DNA of 64,000 nucleotides from Effrenium voratum. Taxonomy: Eukaryota > Sar > Dinophyceae > Suessiales > Symbiodiniaceae. Shown here piece after piece: positions 46,323-58,214 of this stretch. A program made the translations under genes and the position numbers. How positions within the stretch are numbered: position 1 is the stretch's first letter; each line of letters starts with the position of its first letter. The stretch is taken from the NCBI GenBank assembly GCA_963377175.1, contig CAUJNA010003783.1, positions 1,316,004 through 1,380,003 of the forward strand, written 5' to 3'. Below the pieces are notes generated by a model. The model was not told where the DNA came from. It searched no databases and saw only the letters and a program-made list of their open reading frames with translations.

Positions 46323-47834
46323 ATGAAGGTGGATGTTCACTTGCCCAGTGGAGATGGTTTCTCTGCAGCGGTCTCACCGGCGACACTCGTCAGCAAGCTG
46401 AAGGCTGCAGCGCAGCAGCATTTCCAGCGCCGCTTGAGGCTCACTGCGAAAGGCCGGCAGCTCGGTTTGACGTCCACTCTGAGCCAGGCCGGGTTGCGAG
46501 ATGGGGACGTGGTGGCTGCCGTGGCGCACCTTGGCAAACTGGCTGCCACTGATCACGCTTTTGCTTTGCATGGGCATGGGGAGAAGGTTGTGACCTGGGG
46601 TCGTCCAGAATACAGCGGAGACAGCAGCCAGGTGCAAGAGCAGCTGAGTAGCATTTAGCACATCCAGGCAACCTGCAGTGCTTTTGCTGCCATTCTTGAA
46701 TCTGGCGATGTTGTGACCTGGGGTCATCCAGACTTGGGCGGAGATGACAGCCGGAGTAATGCAGAATTCGGAGACAACAGCCAGTTGCAACAGCAGCTGA
46801 GGAAGGTCCAGTGCATTCAAGCAACAGTCGGCGCGTTTGCTGCCATTCTTGAATTTGGGGCCGTTGTGACATGGGGTCATCCAGATTTCGGCGGAGACAG
46901 CAGCCAGGTGCAAGGGCAGCTGAGGAACGTCCAGCACATCCAATGCACAAGAAGTTGTGAGGGTGGTGCTTTTGCTGCCATTCTTGAATCTGGAGCTGTT
47001 GTGACCTGGGGTGATCCGTACCATGGTGGAGACAGCAGCCAGGTGCAAGGGCAGCTGAGGAATGTTCAGGGCGTCCAAGCAAATGAAGGGGCTTTTGCTG
47101 CCTTACTTGAATCTGGGGCTGTTGTCACTTGGGGTTTTGCAGAATTTGGCGGAGACAGCAGCCAGGTGCAAGAGCAGCTACACGACGTCATTCAGATCCA
47201 ATCAACAACGGGTAGTTATTTTGGTGGCGGCGCGTTTGCAGCCATTCTTGAATCTGGTGCTGTTTTGACCTGGGGTGATCCACAAGCAGGCGGAGACAGC
47301 AGCGAGGTGCAAGAGCAGCTGAGGAGCGTCCAGCACATCCAGGCAACTGGCAGTGCCTTTGCTGCCATTCTTGAATCTGGATTTGTTGTCACCTGGGGTG
47401 ATCCGCAGTTTGGCGGAGATAGCAGCCAGGTGCAAGAGCAGCTGAGGAACGTCCAGTGCATTCAAGCAACAGTCGGCGCGTTTGCTGCCATTCTTGAATC
47501 TGGAGCTGTTGTGACCTGGGGTGATGCAGATTTCGGCGGAGACAGCAGCCAGGTGCAAGCGCAGCTGAGGAACGTCCAGCACATCCAATGCACAGTAAAT
47601 TGTCAGGGTGGTGCTTTTGCTGCCATTCTTGAATCTGGAGCTGTTGTGACCTGGGGTGATCCGTACCGTGGTGGAGACAGCAGCCAGGTGCAAGGGCAGC
47701 TGAGGAATGTTCAGGGCGTCCAAGCAAGTGAAGGGGCTTTTGCTGCCTTACTTGAATCTGGGGCTGTTGTCACCTGGGGTCCTGCAGAATTTGGCGGAGA
47801 CAGCAGCCAGGTGCAAGACCAGCTTAGCTTGTAA
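46323..47834 (+). pseudogene. Intronless ubiquitin-like plus RCC1/HERC-like repeat gene, interrupted by an in-frame TAG
   Basis: The frame runs 503 codons from ATG to TAA with a single TAG at 46656-46658 (codon 112). Residues 1 to about 75 (MKVDVHLPSGDGFSAAV... LSQAGLRDGDVVAAV) resemble a ubiquitin-like domain. Ten repeats of about 41-46 residues follow, each with VVTWGDP-x-GGDSSQVQ, then QLRNVQ-IQA and GAFAAILESGA, similar to RCC1/HERC blades. The TAG replaces the CAG (Gln) found in sister repeats, a single C-to-T change. Three repeats around 46806-47180 recur 645 bp later. The last repeat is cut short. Many such intronless repeat genes exist in Symbiodiniaceae and are often labelled HERC2 or UVR8, but real function is unknown. 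It could be a pseudogene, two shorter genes, or read through or edited. Antisense frames of 170-234 codons are shadows of the repeat. Confidence 0.75.
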
Positions 47835-49227
47835 TTTGGGGCTTGTGCAACACGGCGTAAATCTGGGGAGCCAGAGGGGGCTGAAAGAAGGGAACAACTG
47901 GTGAACTCCGCAGTTGGTGAACTTCGCTTAGCGTCCAAATTGGGGCGAAACCACCGGCGCTATGCAACTCTGCAGGCCGCAACAGAGCAATTGGACCTAT
48001 AGAGAATTAGTTGGATTCCTCGAGACTTTCAGGTGGTCGGTTGCCCTTCAAACGCCTACAGAACTGGGTTCCCGATTTCGAGGCAATTCTTCTCGTCAAT
48101 GCGTTCGAAAGACATGTGCGTAGGAGTTCAGCTTTTTTTTGACGCGCCCTTGGATTCTTCATTTGCAAAACGTCCCGAATTGGCATCGGACCACTGCGAA
48201 ACATGTACAAGTCTGACCCCAGCTGGACCTCCAATGGCCGTTGATATCCCAATGACCCGTAGAGAGGGCTGTCCTTGCAATACTGTTGAAAAAACACGGA
48301 CCTAGGCTTTTCCCTGAGCTAAAGATACGAGACCCTAGCCCAGCATCAGAGCGGGTGACATTTTGGCCCTGCTAGAATTCAGGTTTCTCGGCAAAGGAGT
48401 TTCCTGAACAAGGTGCCGATGTACAGTTGGATGAAAGCAGATGCCACGATTGCTCTTTGGTGTAATTATCCTCCAACCAATTAACGTGGATCCTGACAGG
48501 GGTCCCTTTAAAATGAAAATGGTCTTCCAGGACCCCCCAAATGTCAGGTTCCATGTTAATTAGTGGGAGGGTAGTCATCCTCTCTTAGCCAAAGGGAGCG
48601 GTGCCAACTGTCACCCGGGTCGCGCGAAGTCTTTTGACTCGGCCCAGGTGTGGATTTGACATGGGGGCGAGCTTGGCTTTTGACATGGCAAGCCGCTCGG
48701 CTCGCATTGTTTTTTTGTTATTGCGGCTAAATGCCCTGGGAAAAACGTCGCCAGCTGGCACCGAGTGGTGTGACCCGACACTTCGGCTTGACATTTGGAT
48801 GACAGTAGGTGGCTAAAGTGTTTCGTGAGGTAAGTGGCAAGCAATGATCAAATCTACTCGGGGACTTGTGAACATGCATGCATGCATGCATTGCTGATTG
48901 TAATTATGCACCTGCGTAGTTTGCTTCATGGTTGCCAGCGGCAGCCGGGCAGAAGCGATTTTTTTGTGAAGGATAGCTACTTGCTGCAGCTTCGCTGAGG
49001 ATGAGCGCTTCTTCTCCAGGCTCGCTCTATGCGAGTGCATGAGCATAGTGCGCGTGTTGACCTTTTTCTCCAAAACTAGTCTTTTCATCGGGCCAACGAG
49101 TGACGCGCAAAGCTGGTAAGAAACAGCGCACTCCATTCTCTGAGTTGCTTAGGCGCTGCACGCGAAAGCACCACTTTGGACTCAGGGTCGCAAAGTTTTC
49201 TGCTACGCCGCCCAAGGACTTGCACAG
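47835..49227. other. Non-coding stretch with a TIR element
   Basis: No exon supported. Contains the third terminal-inverted-repeat element (48482-48558) and a CATG run near 48875-48890. Confidence 0.5.
48482..48558. mobile_element. Short terminal-inverted-repeat element, copy 3
   Basis: Ends TAACGTGGATCCTGACA and TGTCAGGTTCCATGTTA are inverted copies, flanked by further AT/AT pairing. Its centre, GGTCCCTTTAAAATGAAAAT then GGTC, closely matches that of 4785-4868. Confidence 0.65.
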
Positions 49228-49457
49228 GAAGGCGACAAGAGATTCACAGCGGCTTGGACAGCTTTACTAGTGCGCTGATTGAAGGGGCCAGCCAGGGAGA
49301 CACCAGTGCAAAGGATGTGAAGAAAGGCGCGTATCTCTCAAGGGGCCTGGTTGAGTGGGTGTCGCCTTGGCACTTGGCCCAGGAGAAGTTCAGATACCTC
49401 GTCCTTTTCTCCGCGCGGGGGCACCGTGCACGTGCACAACTCAGCCAAGGTGCGGGA
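49228..49457 (+). CDS. Two phase-matched exons of an unknown protein
   Basis: Exons: about 49228-49326 and 49394-49457, separated by a very short intron (67 nt) with a GC donor. They join in phase 1 (G|AT gives Asp). The product reads GLDSFTSALIEGASQGD, then TSAKDVKKDTSSFSPRGG, then TVHVHNSAKVR, and leaves at a GT donor in phase 2. The first acceptor could instead be just before 49250. No family was recognised. These exons may belong to the same gene as those at 51586-53153, but the phases need one more exon between. Confidence 0.4.
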
Positions 49458-51585
49458 GTGAAAGCACTTCCTGAGCAGCGCCCAAAACTTCCATTGGCCA
49501 TTTAGGTTCTACAGCCTCCAGAATCAAAAAGCAGGTTCTACCCTTTCTGGTGATCAGAATTGATGTGGTTTGCCTAAACCTCTTCTGAGTTTGGTACAAG
49601 TCAGCTCAGGCTTTGGGGCTCCTGGAAGAGCCTGACTGCCCAAAGTGACGAACACATGGTCCCCGGACGACTCCTCCAAAGTTTTTGTTTGGCTGAGCCA
49701 GCGCGCTGCCGACACCACGCGACGCATGGTTATACATTTGCCGCTCTCCGGCATTAGGAAGTTGCAGTAGGCGATCAATGTGATCCCTGACCGGCCGCTT
49801 CCTTTTTTCAGCCAAGCAAGTGATTGCTACCTTGATGCAGTACATCGCCTTTGCCATGTGCTCATGACATGAGTTAGTCGCGGGCAGGTCGACATTTCAG
49901 AATTGGCATCACCCTGCTAAAAGGGGTTGCTGAACAATCATTACCTGCGTGCGTGGTTCTTGTTTTTGCCCGCTTGGGTCATTTGTTTGTTAGCCACATT
50001 GCGTGCGCCCTCCCTCCAACAATCATGGAAGCTGACAGGAAGGCTTTGGCAGACCAATTTCCGTTTGTCGCAGTTTCATGTGTTGTGTATCAACGGTTGT
50101 TTGCGTAATCTCTCAACATTGCCAGGGCAAAGCTGCTGGCTTGAGCTAGTCAGGTGCAATTCCCGCAGCTTCATCAGGATGACTCTAACAGGAGGAGAGT
50201 TTTCAAAATTATGTTTGGAGTTTGCTCGCTCCATCCAACCTGTGAGGATTTTGGGCGTGGGAAGGGAAGCCTGCGCAATTTCAGGCAATAGAGGCAACAA
50301 TGGTTTGATGCAAGAAAACGGCGGTTTTTGTCCGTGCGGCCTTGTTTCACATGGAAGCAAAGCTTTTGCAGGGTTGAGGTTCAACCATTTTCGGTTAGAT
50401 CACCGGTCCGTCAGTTTTGCCCCTCGGCCAGGCAGTCTTCGGCCAAAGGCACCTCTGCAGATCCCTTGCTTCATGAGCTGGTCTCGGGAAGACGACTCGA
50501 AGCAGTGCCTCGGCGTTCATTTGTTTGTTTGGATTTTGAGTTGGGCTTGTTTTTGCAGGTTTATTTTGGGAATCAGGAATGCGGGAAGTTTCGTAGATAA
50601 TCAATACGAGCCCTATTTTATTATAGGTGTGTTTGGGGTTGTTGTTCTTGTCGCTTGACCATGAAGTTATCCGCTCTTCGTGGGAAGTTTTGGTTTGTTT
50701 CTGAAATATTCGGAGATGATTGTAGAACGAGCACATCCCTGCATACAAGTCAGATCAAGTCAGAATGAGGCTAGCAAACGTCTTTGATTGCAGCAGGAGA
50801 AGGGGCATGTACAAACGAACACGTGGCGCCAAGCCTTCAATCACCACGGGAATTGCATGACTGCATCAGCAAGACGGAAAGGCGCGTAGACGCTGAGACG
50901 AGAATAGAGGTGTGCAGAGGCTTAGAGGCTGGAAGGAGAGCTTGTAGTTGAAGGAGTCCCGATTCGCTTGATCGGAGGTATTCCAACTATGAAGAGCTGG
51001 CGTGATGCTCAGCTCTTGGGCGCTGCGCGTTGGAAGATCGGAACTATCGGGCCCGAGCCTGGGATAATCCTGGTGGTTTCCTGCGTTTCGCTCGAACAAT
51101 GTTTGCCCTCCCACAACCGTTCAAGCTGACAGGAAGGTTTTAGACAACGTTCCTGTTGCAGAAGCTCCCTGTCCACTTCCGTTGGACAAGTAGCAGCCGG
51201 GTACCGGGTAGCGGCTTGGAAACCAGGCCGCCAAGGCACACGAGTCATTGTGTCGGCTGAGGCGCTGTACGTCCATCCCAACTTTCGCAGGATTTGCCTT
51301 TCGGCAGCAAGTCGCAGCTCACCACCTGCCTCGAGCAACGTTTGCCGAACGCGCGCATGTACAGCAAACATGGCCCGCACATGGCTGGGGTCTCCTCCCA
51401 ACCTTTGTTTCATGGTTTAGGGTACGCTCAATATGGAACAGAGTCAGAAAGTTATTTGGTGTACTCCAGATTGGGTCGCTGAACTGTTGGCGTTAAATGA
51501 TCGGAGCGCGCATTTGTAGCATTTCTTCAGCCCAATTTGGGACACACGAGCCTGGCTCAACGTGAATTCTGCCGCACCAGCTCAG

Positions 51586-53153
51586 GCGTGCACGGCCAAG
51601 GGCACAGGCCGCCGAACCTGAAGAAGGGTACCCAGGAGACCACGGCGCAACTGGCTATTCTTTTATGCCTGTCCATTGTGTCATGGCGAAAGGGACCGAA
51701 GATTACAAGGTGAGATATGTGTACAGACTGTGCTCATAGCTATCAAGGGCTGAAGCGGGTTATCTCTTGATGCACCGATTTGAATACGTGTATGTAGACA
51801 GAACAGTTCATTACTTTTAGGGTTTGAAAGGATTGGACGATCATGCCAAGGTTACATAATGCTCAAATCGGCCTTTCCAAATGCCTCGAAACGCTTGCAG
51901 CTCGGGATCTCCCAGGAGTGTGAGCTGTTGGACGCCTTCATCGGGGAGATGCAGGCGGACACCTTCTCAGGTGCCTCTTCTCGCCGTTGGGGTCAGGTGG
52001 CGCGTGCCCTCTTCAAGGGGCAGAGCCCCTGGCTGCTTTGCACGTGCTCGTGTAGAACAGGCTAAAACGCCATGGACTGTTGATTGGTGATGCGATGCGA
52101 GGGTTATGTGCAACCACAGGCAGTGGGCGCTCGCCAAGCACGTTTCGGTAACATGCTGCAAAACACACTTCAGTATGGGTAATGACAAAAGCGTACAAGT
52201 GTTTGCTCCAGTAGTTTGTTTAATGAGATCACTGGGACCCTGTTAGCATTCGCTTGCATATCGTTGAAGTTGTTTGCTGGTGTTCGGTGATTTTTGGATG
52301 TCACATATGTGCAGGCTTTACGACTAGTATGCGGCATGGCAGATGGAATTACAAGTACATGTTTAGGTATGAACTTGCATGCGCCCACGGTTTCTCAACG
52401 AAGCTTTCAGCATACGTTTGGTGGTGAAAGTGCCCATTCTGTAGTTGCCCTTTTTTGGTCCAAGACACTCGCTAGACGCTTAACACCAAACAATTCAGCT
52501 GGTCGGCGTCCAACCCGAGCTTCCCCCACTGGGGCATGGCTTTAGGTGTGCAGGAAGATGGGCCAGATATCTACAAGGACGCGCAGCTGTTTGTCCGTTG
52601 GCAGAGATGTTTGGCTGCATTTGAACGAACCCGCCTAAATGATTTTCTAGGCCCAATTTGAAGGCCTCAGTTTCAGGCCGCTTGTGCCACTTGCAAACTA
52701 CCATATGTATATATATATATATATAATGTACACACATAGGTAAACATATGTGAATAAAGTCATACGTGTATGGATTATGCAGCCCTACGGCCTTGTCGCC
52801 GTGTAGGATAGCTTGCAAGGGCACCACAAAGTCCACGCTCGCCAGGTTCATATGTCAAGACTCTTCCCGATGAATTTCTTTCGTTAGCACCAACCTCCAA
52901 GCGACAGGAGTGAGGTTGCGAATGCGGTGGCTCAAACTGTTTGCTCTGCTCAGCCCTGTGCTGGGATGGCATGCCACTGGAGAAATGGGATTGGGCGGTT
53001 GCTTCGCCGGAGGCCTGTGGAGCTTGCAGAGGAGGATTGGTTCCTGAGACATTTCAAAATGCGAATCTAAAGGCCTTATGGACTTATGTTTGGTCGCAGG
53101 TCGGGTTTCACTTCCAGGACAACAGCGACTCATTCATGAACCGTGTTAAGTGA
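51586..53153 (+). CDS. 3' exons of an unknown protein, with a possible 18-nt microexon
   Basis: Exons: 51586-51653, 51901-51950, 52499-52580, 52783-52800, 53100-53153 (TGA). All joins are in phase. The product reads VHGQGHRPPNLKKGTQETT, then AQLLGISQECELLDAFIGEI, then WSASNPSFPHWGMALGVQ, then EDGPDIYKD, PYGLVA and VGFHFQDNSDSFMNRVK. The codons are G/C-ending. Donors are GC, GC, GC, GT. The 18-nt exon (PYGLVA) is the least certain element, since the fourth and last exons would also join without it. I do not recognise the protein; it is soluble-looking with no membrane segment. The 5' part is missing. Confidence 0.45.
52705..52726. repeat. AT microsatellite
   Basis: Run of alternating A/T within an intron of the preceding gene. 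Confidence 0.85.
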
Positions 53154-53330
53154 TGTTAAGTGATCAGGGGACAGCCTGCCTCGATTAGACCTCCTCCCAG
53201 GACTTTTGGCTGCCATTACCAAGGGAGCCCGCAGCCTTGCCTGAGCCGCCAATGAAGGTTATTGCGGCTGGGCGGAAAGTCTTTCCACGATCTACAGAGC
53301 ACCCATTTGATGCTCTTTCATTTGCTCAAC

Positions 53331-53412
53331 GCATATGTTTGCTGTTCCCCTGCTGGCTTCAATCGGAACCTATCACTACTGAACATTTTTCCTGGGGGCT
53401 TGAACAAACGGA
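53331..53412 (+). repeat. Dispersed repeat C, copy 2
   Basis: Partner of 46193-46275, same orientation. Here no RCC1-like repeat gene follows, so the repeat is not simply part of that gene's copies. Confidence 0.7.
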
Positions 53413-53639
53413 GTTATTAAATGCCTGGTTGACAGGGGGCCTCGCAGAGGGAGGCACCACCCTGTCCGCAAGGCCAATTGGCGACTTGGATTGGAACAAA
53501 ACTGTATAAAGTTCATGGCAATATAGCTGCATCCAACTGTAGAGGATATGTGGAATAGAGCCAAATGGAGGGGGAGGCATGGTTCCTCAAAAAATTGAGG
53601 CACACCTTCAGGATTTTGCAGGGCTATACGAGCATTTTT

Positions 53640-53900
53640 GAGTTTTGTTTGGACGTGATGTTGTAAAGATCATTCGGTCCGGCCCATTGACAAGAGGCTG
53701 TCCGTGTTTTTGTTCCTGGAAAGACGTATGGCCGGTTTTTTTGGACGGAACCCCTATTTGGATCATTTTTCCCGTATGGTCCTTTTTTGCTGGCTGGTGG
53801 CCGTATTTTGGCCGTATGCAACCCGTAGTTGTTCAACAAATTGTTGACAAAAAACCGTAAATAACCGTATGGTCATTTTTTGTGTGGCCCAAGCCGTATG
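53640..53900 (+). repeat. Dispersed repeat D, copy 1
   Basis: AT-rich segment dense in CCGTATGG/GGCCGTAT words. Its right part matches, in inverted orientation, 63262-63445. Shared blocks include CCGTATG-AACCC, TTGTTGA, AAAA-CCGTAAA and TATGG-CATTTTTT. Confidence 0.7.
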
Positions 53901-54428
53901 GACAGAAAGCAACGTCACATATTGGGTTTCCAGGTTGCTATCTGCAGGCGTTTTTCCCTGCGCTCGCCTCAGGCCTTAGGGCACCATCGTTTTTTAGCCG
54001 ACATCGCATTTGCAATCTACTTCCCTAAGCCAAGACCATGTGGGCAAAAGGCAGCGGCATGTCACTTGAAGTTGAGATTTTTTCTTTGCCTTTTGTCTTG
54101 CAGTCATAATGTTGGCCCCCGGAGTAATAAAAGTCGACACTCAACTAGATTCCAGATCCATCGTCCATTCAACCCTTCCACTCTGCCCTGGCCCCAAAAA
54201 CGCGCCTCCCCATATGGTTGTCAAGTAGGGCCACCCCAATCCCAATACCTGGGGTTCCTTCTGGGTGTAGCTGAAAGCTTAGGGGTCTCTGCCCAGATAG
54301 GTTTTGGCGGAGAATCGGCTCCAGGAAATTCAAGAGGCTTTGTTCCGGAGACTCGGTAGGATAGTCGGTTCGGTGCTGGGTACTGCGACTTCTGGCCCCA
54401 GCCATGGGACCCTCGCGCTCGCGCCGAG
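53901..54428. other. No supported exon
   Basis: The frame 53880-54359 (159 codons) is open but Cys/Arg/Leu-rich and not coding-like. Confidence 0.4.
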
Positions 54429-54518
54429 GTGGTGGTCGACCCTTTGGGCGAGCACGGGCCGACGGCGGCGGAGGCGAAAGCGGATCGGAGCCGCTTCCCC
54501 GCGCAGGAGCCCCTGGAG
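54429..54518 (+). CDS. Orphan internal exon, unknown protein
   Basis: Thirty codons, nearly all ending in G or C, lie between a GAG acceptor and a GC donor (54519), phase 0 at both ends. They encode VVVDPLGEHGPTAAEAKA then DRSRFPAQEPLE. Two other frames are open across the same DNA (an Arg/Gly-rich one and an antisense Pro/Arg-rich one), but their third positions are mixed. No partner exon recognised. Confidence 0.35.
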
Positions 54519-56537
54519 GCACGGAGGGGTTCTTTGCCCTTTGACCGGGGGTGGGTTTCAAGGGAACTCTGTCCAAAGGTGGGTTTAATGGGGTCAAAGG
54601 GCGGGTTTAGGGGAGGAGTTGCCTTTGTCCAAAGCGAATCGATCTTTTGACTTCTTGGTTTTCCAGTTTTCCCAATTTTCAGTCACACCAAAAGGTTAAC
54701 CTTTTATTCCTAGCTCATTTGGGCAACTGAGGGAAGCGAAAGGGAAGCCAAGCAATTTAGGGGTTCGATTTGGAGACACACCTGAATGGCTGTGATGTTT
54801 ATTATCCCTTTGGGACATTTGCATGGGAGGTTTGGGTCACCCAACCATTTTGGAGGGGTTCCCTATTGCCCTATTGTATTAAACAGCCCAAAATGAGCTG
54901 TTTTTCCAGTGAACCCCAGGAAACCAAAACGGCTACTGTACCCGGAACAGAAATGAACAAAATGGCACCATGAAGGGCTGTTGTTGACTTCTTGGAGGCA
55001 AAGGTGTGAAAGCACGCATGTCTAGAAGAACCTTCCTCAGTGAACTTTTCTCACTCATGCAAGCCCTGCCAAGGCATCTTGGGGCTTAAGTCCCGAGCTC
55101 GGCCAGGCCTACTTGGTTCATCCCACTACTTTCCAACCTGTGCTCCTTTGATTGACTCCTCTTTGGAATCGACAGGCTCTTCGGGCAAACCTTCTCCGAG
55201 AGGGATCGGTGCCATCGTGAGGCGTTCTCAATCATGTGGGTGGTTTGAGCTTCAGCTTGGAAAAGTGGCCTTGCTGCAGACTTTCGGGATTGCCAGGTCC
55301 TCAGTGGTATTAGTATACTTCTCCTTTTCCTTCTCCAAGCTTCTTCTGGCTTTGCACTTGCTTGGCTAGCAAAGGCTTCATTTCACTGCTGCCACAGTCA
55401 GTGACACATGTGGCCGGTGTTGCTGAAATATATTGGTTTGTGCCAACATAGGGGGGCCCACAACTGATGCCTTCCTTTTGGTTTGCCTTCAAACCCACCC
55501 AACAAGCAGGTACCTTCACAAAAACATAGTCATATATGGCTGATAGGATGTGTTGGCCAGGTCTGCCAGAAGCGACTGAGCATCTTCAGGCGCGGGGGTT
55601 GGCTTAGTATGTTTTCTTGGCACCCGAAGTGCCTCATTCTCAGATGTCGCTTGTGGAGGCACGCCGGGGTAACCTGCTTGTTCGTGCTTTGCAGCAAGCC
55701 CGAATTGAACACAGGCCGTTTGGAGACAGGCCCGCTTTGTTGATGCATGTTTCCCAGCCCGCCGGGGAGAGTGGTGCTAGCTTGAAGAATTTCCAAAGGA
55801 GACTCACTATGTATGGATGATGTACGCATATTTGTTTGTTCAAAGGGAACTTATGGGATGTATCAAAGCACTAACCTTTCCAGGATGCTGACTGTTGCCT
55901 CCCCTTTAATCCAAGCCCATGACCAAAGGCCCCTGCGCTGCATTGAACGGATGCCTCGGCTGTGGAAGGTTACTTAATATGTTTGTTTCTGTCTCAGACT
56001 GATCGCCTAGCACTTCCTGCAACCACTTCAAGGCGCAAACATTTATGCTGTCGTTGCCAGCCTTTGCATGGCAGTCCTACATACATCTTGGCGTTTGTTG
56101 CTGGTTCTGCACGTTTGCTTTGTTAACAAGTGGCAATGAAGAGGAATTGCGCAGCACTCAGAGATGGGGCTCGGCGGAGATCCTCGGAGTTTGCTAGGGG
56201 GTTCAGGTTCTCTTAGCCTGCTGTGGGGCCCCTCTCTGTCTGGATATTCAGCAAGTTAGGTTGCAACCATGCATATGAAGGGGACAAGAGGTTGTTGGAG
56301 ATATGGGGGTGCAAACCTATGGCCACTCTCTGGAGCATGGTGCTGCCTTGTGCGGCCTTTCAAAAGGGATACTAAAGAGGGGTCCTAGTTTTCAGTGGCG
56401 ACGACTTTATTGAATTGGGGACCCCCCCCACCCCCATCCCCCTTATGGTAGGGGGGATGTTGTAAACCTACTGGATGGCAAACCCACGTAACCTACTGGA
56501 TGTGTAAATGTAAAATCCCCTTCTACCTCGCAGGCAG
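54519..56537. other. No supported exon
   Basis: Read on both strands; only short open frames with non-coding composition were seen. Confidence 0.45.
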
Positions 56538-56599
56538 GTCACTGCCACCAAGTGCGAGGACTTGCTGCTGGAGGGCTGGGAAGTGCTCAGCGTCCTTTG
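56538..56599 (+). CDS. Orphan internal exon, unknown protein
   Basis: After a GGCAG acceptor the frame reads VTATKCEDLLLEGWEVLSVL with G/C third positions, then a GC donor at 56600 or an earlier one at 56590. It is likely a helix-containing piece of a soluble protein. No family recognised. Confidence 0.35.
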
Positions 56600-56738
56600 G
56601 CTTGAACCCGTCCCCATTTAGGTTTCTCGCCTGTTGAAACCCTGCCATTCCACGTTAATCTAAAGGCATGAATGTATGCAGGGCTCCAAAGTTGTACAGC
56701 TGGGTGAAATTATCTAGATGGCGAAAGGGAATTGTGTG

Positions 56739-56762
56739 AGCCACTGGCATGGGCCAGTGGCT
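56739..56762. repeat. Perfect 10-bp hairpin with an ATGG loop
   Basis: AGCCACTGGC and GCCAGTGGCT flank a 4-nt loop, the same architecture as at 12625-12648 but different sequence. Confidence 0.85.
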
Positions 56763-58214
56763 GCTTCACCCTATTTTAAACACGAAGTTACCATTGCCAA
56801 CTGCAAATTGGGTGGGAAGCGTTCTTGTTTTTTCATTTTGTTGTGGTGGGGAGAACCCACCCATTCACCAAAAGGAGCCGTGCACTTCCGGATTTGTTCT
56901 GGATGGTAGGCTTGGGTTTACCGACCAGGGATTCTTCAAGACCCATTTCTTGGTTGGTGCGCACGCTCGACATGGCAGCTTATTCCGACAGGGAGGAGTG
57001 ACGTGCAGCGCAGAGAGGACAGCAAAAGCGATAGCTCAGTCCTGAACAAGGCCCGCAAGATGTGGAGACCGAGATAGTATTATGATTGCACCTTCATATG
57101 TTTATCAGTCTTTATCCAATGCTCCATCCACCCCCGCCATCCGTCGGCTGCGCCCATCTCGACTGTCATGAGCCAGTAGTTCACTGCACTGGCACTATTC
57201 CCCCCTTTTGGTTTAGTGGGTTTACCCATGGTCAGCCCCAAAACGGTCAATTTTCATTCCTCTTGCGCTAGGTCTCCCGCTAGCCATGGTCAACCCCCGG
57301 CCCTAGGCGGCCTTCCAGCCGTCGCACGTCTCCCTGCGGTGGCATCCAGAAATCCAAGCGCGCGACAGCTCCGTGGCTTACTCTGCGCGGTCCTCGGGGA
57401 TTCGGGGATTTGATGTCTGCCGTCGACACCCTGGAGGAAAATTTGAGCGAAGCTTTGGTGGACATCAAATTTACACAAGGGCTTGTGTCCACCAACCATT
57501 TTTTAAAGGGATCTCCGTCACAACTCAGCCATTGTGCCACGATGAGAGCTGGCTGACGGCTAGAGGTTGCGCCGGGAAGTAGTTTTGCTCCCGTACTGAT
57601 TAACATGCTTGGCTTCTTGCTAAGGCAAGGGGGGCAGAAATCAAACCTAGCATTGTTTTTCTACTTCAGTCGAAGTTTGCGAGCATGCTTTGAGTTGTTT
57701 ATTGCTGGGTCCGCAGTTGGCGTTCCTAAACCAACTTTGTCAAGCCTTTGTAAGCTGAAAATCCTTTTTGGGCAACAAGACTTTGTAACTTGAATCAGTC
57801 CGGTCTTGCCTGTGACAAGTGTGTTGTCAGCTTCTGACACTTCTTGGGGATAGGCCTCGGTTGTCGAATGACCAGATAGGCTACTGGCATTTGTCGGTTG
57901 TGCAACGCATCATGCTAGAGTGGAGCAACATAGAGTTCAACAGGCTGCTGTCGGGCCCTTTCAAAATGTATTGGATGAAACTCCAAGGGGTCAGCTACCT
58001 CTAGGTGCAGGACTTGTCCGGGCATGTTTTTCCTTCCTTCCGGCGGCAATTTTGAACTACTCGTCACAAAGCAAGTGGGTCCAGCCAAGATATTGGAGAG
58101 ATTGGATTTGGCACGCGGGAGTTTCTTGAAATAGGTGTCCCCTTATTGGATGCTAAGGCAACCACCTGAAGGACATCCACGAATGGTAAGATAAACAGGT
58201 GACCCGCGGATCAG
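56763..58214. other. No confident exon
   Basis: Around 57280-57500 frames are open on both strands with mixed third-position bias, including a minus-strand frame of 108 codons. No choice could be supported. Confidence 0.35.

Noticed and set aside
46374..47938. Antisense frames of 112-234 codons over the RCC1-like gene
   Set aside because: They are shadows created by the in-phase tandem repeat of the sense gene.
52495..52851. Minus-strand frame beginning MNLASVDFVVPLQAIL with some coding-like codons
   Set aside because: It overlaps + strand exons that chain in phase, runs through a microsatellite, and has no supported splice partners.
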